The position numbers and the translations under genes were made by a program. DNA of 7,555 bases from assembly GCA_030018795.1 (NCBI GenBank), contig JASEHA010000100.1, positions 1 through 7,555 on the forward strand, in the 5' to 3' direction. Below the pieces are notes generated by a model. It did not search any database and had not been told where the DNA came from. It worked only from the letters and a program-made list of their open reading frames with translations. This document shows positions 4,912-7,555 of the stretch, in pieces. This stretch comes from a bacterium. GTDB taxonomy: Bacteria > UBA9089 > CG2-30-40-21. Positions within the stretch are counted from its first letter, which is position 1; each line of letters opens with the position of its first letter.

Positions 4912-6075
4912 ATGGATTTTCTGAGCAAAGAATTAGAGCAATTAAAAATAGATAGCCTGTATCGTTCGCCGCAAATACTTGAGTCAAAACAGGGAACGTC
5001 TGCAATCATAAATAGACGAAAATATATCTTGTTATGCTCAAACGACTATCTTGGTCTGTCCAACCATCCCAAACTTATCGAAGCATCTCTTGCTGCTGCA
5101 CAGGAATATGGTACTGGCAGCGGGGCATCACGTCTTATCTGCGGTAGCTTAAAGATTCATGCTCAACTTGAGCAAGGGGTTGCCATATTCAAGCAGACAG
5201 AGGATGCAATAATCTTTTCTTCAGGATATATGGCAAATCTTGGTGTAATATCCAGTTTGATGAATAAAGGCGATTTGATAATCATGGACAGGCTTAATCA
5301 TGCCAGTCTAATTGATGGAGCAAGGCTTTCCGGAGCACATTTACGGGTATATCCCCATCAAAATATGGCAATATTACAAAAGATTCTTTCCTCATCCTCT
5401 ATTTATAGAAGAAGGATGATAATTGCTGAGGGGATATTCAGCATGGATGGGGATATAGCCTTGTTGCCTGAGATTGTTTCCTTAGCAAAACACTATCAGG
5501 CAATGGTTATGGTAGATGATGCTCATGCTACTGGTGTTTTGGGTAAAAATGGACAGGGTAGTGCCGAGTATTTTGGTCTGAAAGGCAGGATAGATATCCA
5601 GATGGGAACATTTAGTAAGGCAATTGGAGGATTTGGCGGGTTTGTTGCCGGTAAAAAGGTATTGATTGATTACCTGAAAAACACTGCCAGAAGCTTTATT
5701 TATTCAACATCCTTGCCGCCGTCAGATGCTGCTGTCTCTCTTAAAGGGTTAGAGGTTATACAAACAGAGGCAAAATGGCGGGAAATGTTGTGGGCTAATG
5801 CTGATTATCTTCGTCAGCAGATTCAAAAAACAGGTATTAACACACTAAACAGTACCACCCAAATAATACCTGTCTTAACAGGCAGTAATGAAAATACCCT
5901 GCAAATGGCTGATTATCTGTATAATCACAGGATATTTGCTAAAGGCATAAGACCGCCATCTGTCCCTAAAGGGAAAGGAAGGATTCGACTATCTGTGATG
6001 GCTGCTCATACAAGGGAAGAATTGGATTATGTTGCCTCTATACTGGCAGATGGCTCAAAAAATACCACAGTTTGA
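4912..6075 (+). CDS. bioF: 8-amino-7-oxononanoate synthase-like PLP enzyme
   Basis: The 387-residue cytoplasmic enzyme belongs to the alpha-oxoamine synthase family. In biotin synthesis, BioF condenses pimeloyl-ACP or pimeloyl-CoA with L-alanine to give 8-amino-7-oxononanoate and CO2. Visible motifs are CSNDYLGLSNHPKL (42-55), GSGASRLICG (69-78), RLNHASLIDG (His130), AEGIFSMDGD (172-181), VDDAHATGVLG (Asp203, His205) and GTFSKAIGGFGG, where Lys236 is the PLP Schiff-base lysine. Length is normal for the family. ATG 4912 follows AGGA (4901-4904) by 7 nt. No other biotin gene is nearby. The close relative 2-amino-3-ketobutyrate CoA ligase (Kbl) or a sphingoid-type acyltransferase cannot be excluded, but DDAHATGVLG and the TFSK context favour BioF. 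The gene has repeat-laden DNA upstream and no obvious promoter there. Confidence 0.82.
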   Translation: MDFLSKELEQLKIDSLYRSPQILESKQGTSAIINRRKYILLCSNDYLGLSNHPKLIEASLAAAQEYGTGSGASRLICGSLKIHAQLEQGVAIFKQTEDAIIFSSGYMANLGVISSLMNKGDLIIMDRLNHASLIDGARLSGAHLRVYPHQNMAILQKILSSSSIYRRRMIIAEGIFSMDGDIALLPEIVSLAKHYQAMVMVDDAHATGVLGKNGQGSAEYFGLKGRIDIQMGTFSKAIGGFGGFVAGKKVLIDYLKNTARSFIYSTSLPPSDAAVSLKGLEVIQTEAKWREMLWANADYLRQQIQKTGINTLNSTTQIIPVLTGSNENTLQMADYLYNHRIFAKGIRPPSVPKGKGRIRLSVMAAHTREELDYVASILADGSKNTTV

Positions 6076-6102
6076 TTGCTTGGTTTTAATTCCATCAAAT
6101 TC

Positions 6103-6110
6103 CGCTAACT
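6103..6110. repeat. Single GCTAACT heptad
   Basis: CGCTAACT, followed by TACATTT, is a lone unit of the heptad family found in the other gaps. It lies between bioF and the promoter for the barrel gene, 28 bp after the bioF stop. Confidence 0.4.
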
Positions 6111-6120
6111 TACATTTTTA

Positions 6121-6149
6121 TTGACATCCAGAACAATATATGGTATATT
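6121..6149 (+). promoter_or_regulatory. Near-consensus promoter for the outer-membrane barrel gene
   Basis: The -35 box is TTGACA (6121-6126, full consensus). The -10 box is TATATT (6144-6149, five of six), with an extended TGG just upstream (6141-6143). The spacer is exactly 17 bp. Transcription should start near 6156, giving a leader of about 30 nt with a strong AGGAGGAGGA ribosome site. It implies high expression of the barrel protein independent of bioF. Confidence 0.8.
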
Positions 6150-6173
6150 ACAAGTGTTAAATATTGAACTATT

Positions 6174-6183
6174 AGGAGGAGGA
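6174..6183 (+). promoter_or_regulatory. Extended Shine-Dalgarno AGGAGGAGGA
   Basis: This strong purine-rich ribosome binding site ends 2 nt before ATG 6186; its central GGAGG has the usual spacing. It fixes the start of the barrel gene and fits a highly translated protein. Confidence 0.75.
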
Positions 6184-6185
6184 TT

Positions 6186-6869
6186 ATGTATAGAATGATT
6201 GGTGTTGTTTTAGGTTTATTGCTTAGTGTTGGGGTATGTGCTGCAGATAATGAAGCCTATATCCCTTCTGATGAATCGCTCTTGGGTGGATTTGGCGGTG
6301 GAATCCAACCCATGGTCTATTATCACCCATCCCTGTCTAAACTCAATGATCATCTTAAGGATAATGGGTTTCAGCCGGTTAAGGATATGTATGGTCTGGG
6401 TGGCACAAGTCGATGGTCGTTTAATCAGAATTATTCCATAGGGATTACTGGTGCAGGTTTTTGGGGGACATCAGATAATATTAATGCTACGGCTACTATA
6501 AATGAAGCAACCATTGGCGGTGGATATTGCATGTTTCTTGGAGCATATCGGATACCTCTGGGCAAGTGGTGGGCTGTAAATGCTGGTGCTGGAATTGGAA
6601 GAATAAGTGCAGGTTATGAGCTTTTAATCACTGCTACTGCAGATGGGGGTAATGTGCGATTAATACGGGCTGGCGGCAGTGATTGGATGGGTCAGGTATT
6701 TGTTGAGGGTTCCTATCGCATCAAGGGTGTATTTGGCATTGGTTTTGATGCTGCCTATACCGTGGGGAAGATAGATAAGATTAAAAGAGGCGGCAAGATA
6801 GATAATAGCTTGCCAGAGATAGACCTGAGCGGAATGATGATTCGAGTTGGTCCAAGGTTTCATTTTTAA
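6186..6869 (+). CDS. Putative outer-membrane beta-barrel protein
   Basis: The 227-residue protein starts with a clear Sec signal peptide (MYRMIGVVLGLLLSVGVCA, cleavage likely after VCA near residue 19). The mature part is rich in Gly and aromatics and shows alternating hydrophobic and polar residues typical of transmembrane strands, for example WAVNAGAGIGRISAGYEL and VFGIGFDAAYTVGKI. It ends IRVGPRFHF: a C-terminal Phe after alternating residues fits the signal recognised by the BAM assembly machinery. About 8-10 strands would fit the length. I do not recognise a named family, and no cargo or substrate can be inferred. The gene has its own strong promoter. A folding factor of the PpiD/SurA type is encoded in the same window, though no direct link is shown. 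Confidence 0.72.
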   Translation: MYRMIGVVLGLLLSVGVCAADNEAYIPSDESLLGGFGGGIQPMVYYHPSLSKLNDHLKDNGFQPVKDMYGLGGTSRWSFNQNYSIGITGAGFWGTSDNINATATINEATIGGGYCMFLGAYRIPLGKWWAVNAGAGIGRISAGYELLITATADGGNVRLIRAGGSDWMGQVFVEGSYRIKGVFGIGFDAAYTVGKIDKIKRGGKIDNSLPEIDLSGMMIRVGPRFHF

Positions 6870-6870
6870 A

Positions 6871-6905
6871 GCAGTTCAATTGGCTAACTGCTAATTACTA
6901 AATAA
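6871..6905. repeat. GCAGTT..AACTGC inverted repeat with heptads before the last gene
   Basis: GCAGTT (6871-6876) can pair with AACTGC (6886-6891) around a 9-nt loop, starting just after the barrel gene's stop. The right arm is part of the heptad series TAACTGC (6885-6891), TAATTAC (6892-6898), TAAATAA (6899-6905). This compact gap carries the same repeat family as the two long gaps, on its downstream side in GCTAAC orientation. Confidence 0.5.
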
Positions 6906-6918
6906 AATAGGAGAATAG

Positions 6919-7464
6919 ATGGAAACGCTGATAGGGGCATCAAAGATTCTGGCTATTATGAGCAGCTTTCTGGTATTTTTTTCCAACTCTCCAGTAAAGC
7001 TTGCTCCACCCCAGATGTGTATAAATGATAATCAGGTAATAATCCATGAACATTTGTTGTATGGATTCCAGAAAGAGTTAGTAGATTTAATCCATAGCGG
7101 CACAAAGGTAACCATAAGGTTCGAACTTGCCTTAAGACAAAAAAACGAGGTGATTAAGGCTTGTGAGATTACCCATTCTGTTGTCTATGATGTGGCAAAA
7201 CAGGAGTATACTGTTAGCTGTTCTGAAAGAGAGAAAGATATCCAGACAAAGAATGAAAGAGAGATGAGGAAAAGGATGAGCAATGTGGATACAGCCATTC
7301 TTTCAGCTCATGAGGTAATTCCAGGTAAAGATTATTGTCTTCAAATAACAGCAGAATTGCTGCCAATTAAGATAAGGGCATTGCGAGGGGGAGAGTTTTT
7401 GCTCTCTGCTTTGTGGGATTATAAAAAGCCAAGGGCTGAATGCAGGGTTGTCTTAAAGCCGTAA
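6919..7464 (+). CDS. DUF4390-like exported or anchored protein of unknown function
   Basis: The 181-residue product has a hydrophobic N-terminal segment (about 4-22) that could be an uncleaved anchor or a signal peptide; no lipobox is clear. The rest looks like a beta-rich soluble domain. The order of features recalls DUF4390 proteins: a HLLYGFQKELVDLIHSG stretch, a TIRFELALRQK strand, a VVYDVAKQEYTV strand, then DYCLQITAELLPIKIRALRG and a terminal LLSALWDYKKP. That resemblance is from memory and moderate. ATG 6919 follows GGAG (6910-6913) by 5 nt. The gene begins 49 nt after the barrel gene with no promoter between them, so it is probably co-transcribed from 6121-6149 and may act at the same envelope site. 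A long hairpin follows. Confidence 0.7.
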   Translation: METLIGASKILAIMSSFLVFFSNSPVKLAPPQMCINDNQVIIHEHLLYGFQKELVDLIHSGTKVTIRFELALRQKNEVIKACEITHSVVYDVAKQEYTVSCSEREKDIQTKNEREMRKRMSNVDTAILSAHEVIPGKDYCLQITAELLPIKIRALRGGEFLLSALWDYKKPRAECRVVLKP

Positions 7465-7492
7465 TCTCAAGTTCCGCATTCTTTAGTCGGAT

Positions 7493-7537
7493 AGATGAGG
7501 TAGATGGGTTAACACCCATCCTACAATTATATCATCT
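7493..7537. terminator. Long hairpin on a GATGGGT/ACCCATC palindromic repeat
   Basis: GATGGGT (7503-7509) pairs with ACCCATC (7514-7520) around a TAAC loop. GTA (7500-7502) extends the stem to TAC (7522-7524) past one bulged C. An outer AGATGA (7493-7498) can pair with TCATCT (7532-7537). It begins 29 nt after the last stop codon and is the best transcript-end structure in the window, but no T-run follows. The core resembles a widespread intergenic palindrome (GGATGGGT..ACCCATCC), so it may be a repeat doing double duty. Confidence 0.5.
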
Positions 7538-7555
7538 CTATGCGACACTGAAGGG

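Overview
The window holds seven protein genes, all on the + strand, separated by short gaps that are rich in repeats. The encoded proteins point to a motile or envelope-active Gram-negative (diderm) bacterium. They include a membrane-anchored periplasmic chaperone, an outer-membrane beta-barrel ending in Phe and two MotB-type proteins with peptidoglycan-binding domains. Base composition is moderately AT-rich. The many short intergenic repeat families resemble those of poorly sampled or uncultured lineages, but I cannot name a phylum with confidence.

Layout. Positions 1-394 carry no gene. They hold short repeats, a 6-bp hairpin and a good sigma-70 promoter (281-309) leading into a PpiD/SurA-like peptidyl-prolyl isomerase (395-1873). 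Its end overlaps by 11 nt a metallo-beta-lactamase-fold hydrolase (1863-2681). A 270-bp repeat mosaic follows. Then come two tandem MotB/OmpA-like genes (2952-3815 and 3820-4626), only 4 nt apart. Their N-terminal halves are almost the same and their periplasmic halves have diverged; no motA is in view. A second repeat mosaic (4627-4911) precedes a bioF-like PLP enzyme (4912-6075). A near-consensus promoter (6121-6149) then drives a small outer-membrane barrel gene (6186-6869). Last is a DUF4390-like secreted or anchored protein (6919-7464), followed by a long hairpin built on a palindromic repeat.

Functionally, most genes concern the cell envelope: folding of exported proteins, ion-driven stator-like complexes anchored to peptidoglycan, an outer-membrane barrel and an exported protein of unknown role. 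The hydrolase and the bioF-like gene are metabolic and look like fillers between envelope genes.

The most unusual signal is non-coding. The two long gaps share one architecture. Each starts with GTTAGC-type heptads that also encode the last residues and stop codon of the upstream gene. Each then has three GGCGAGAA-type octamers and a conserved segment of about 23-25 bp, and ends with GCTAAC-type heptads in inverted orientation just before the next start codon. In the second gap the 23-25 bp segment is also present as an inverted copy, so it bounds a cassette of about 223 bp.
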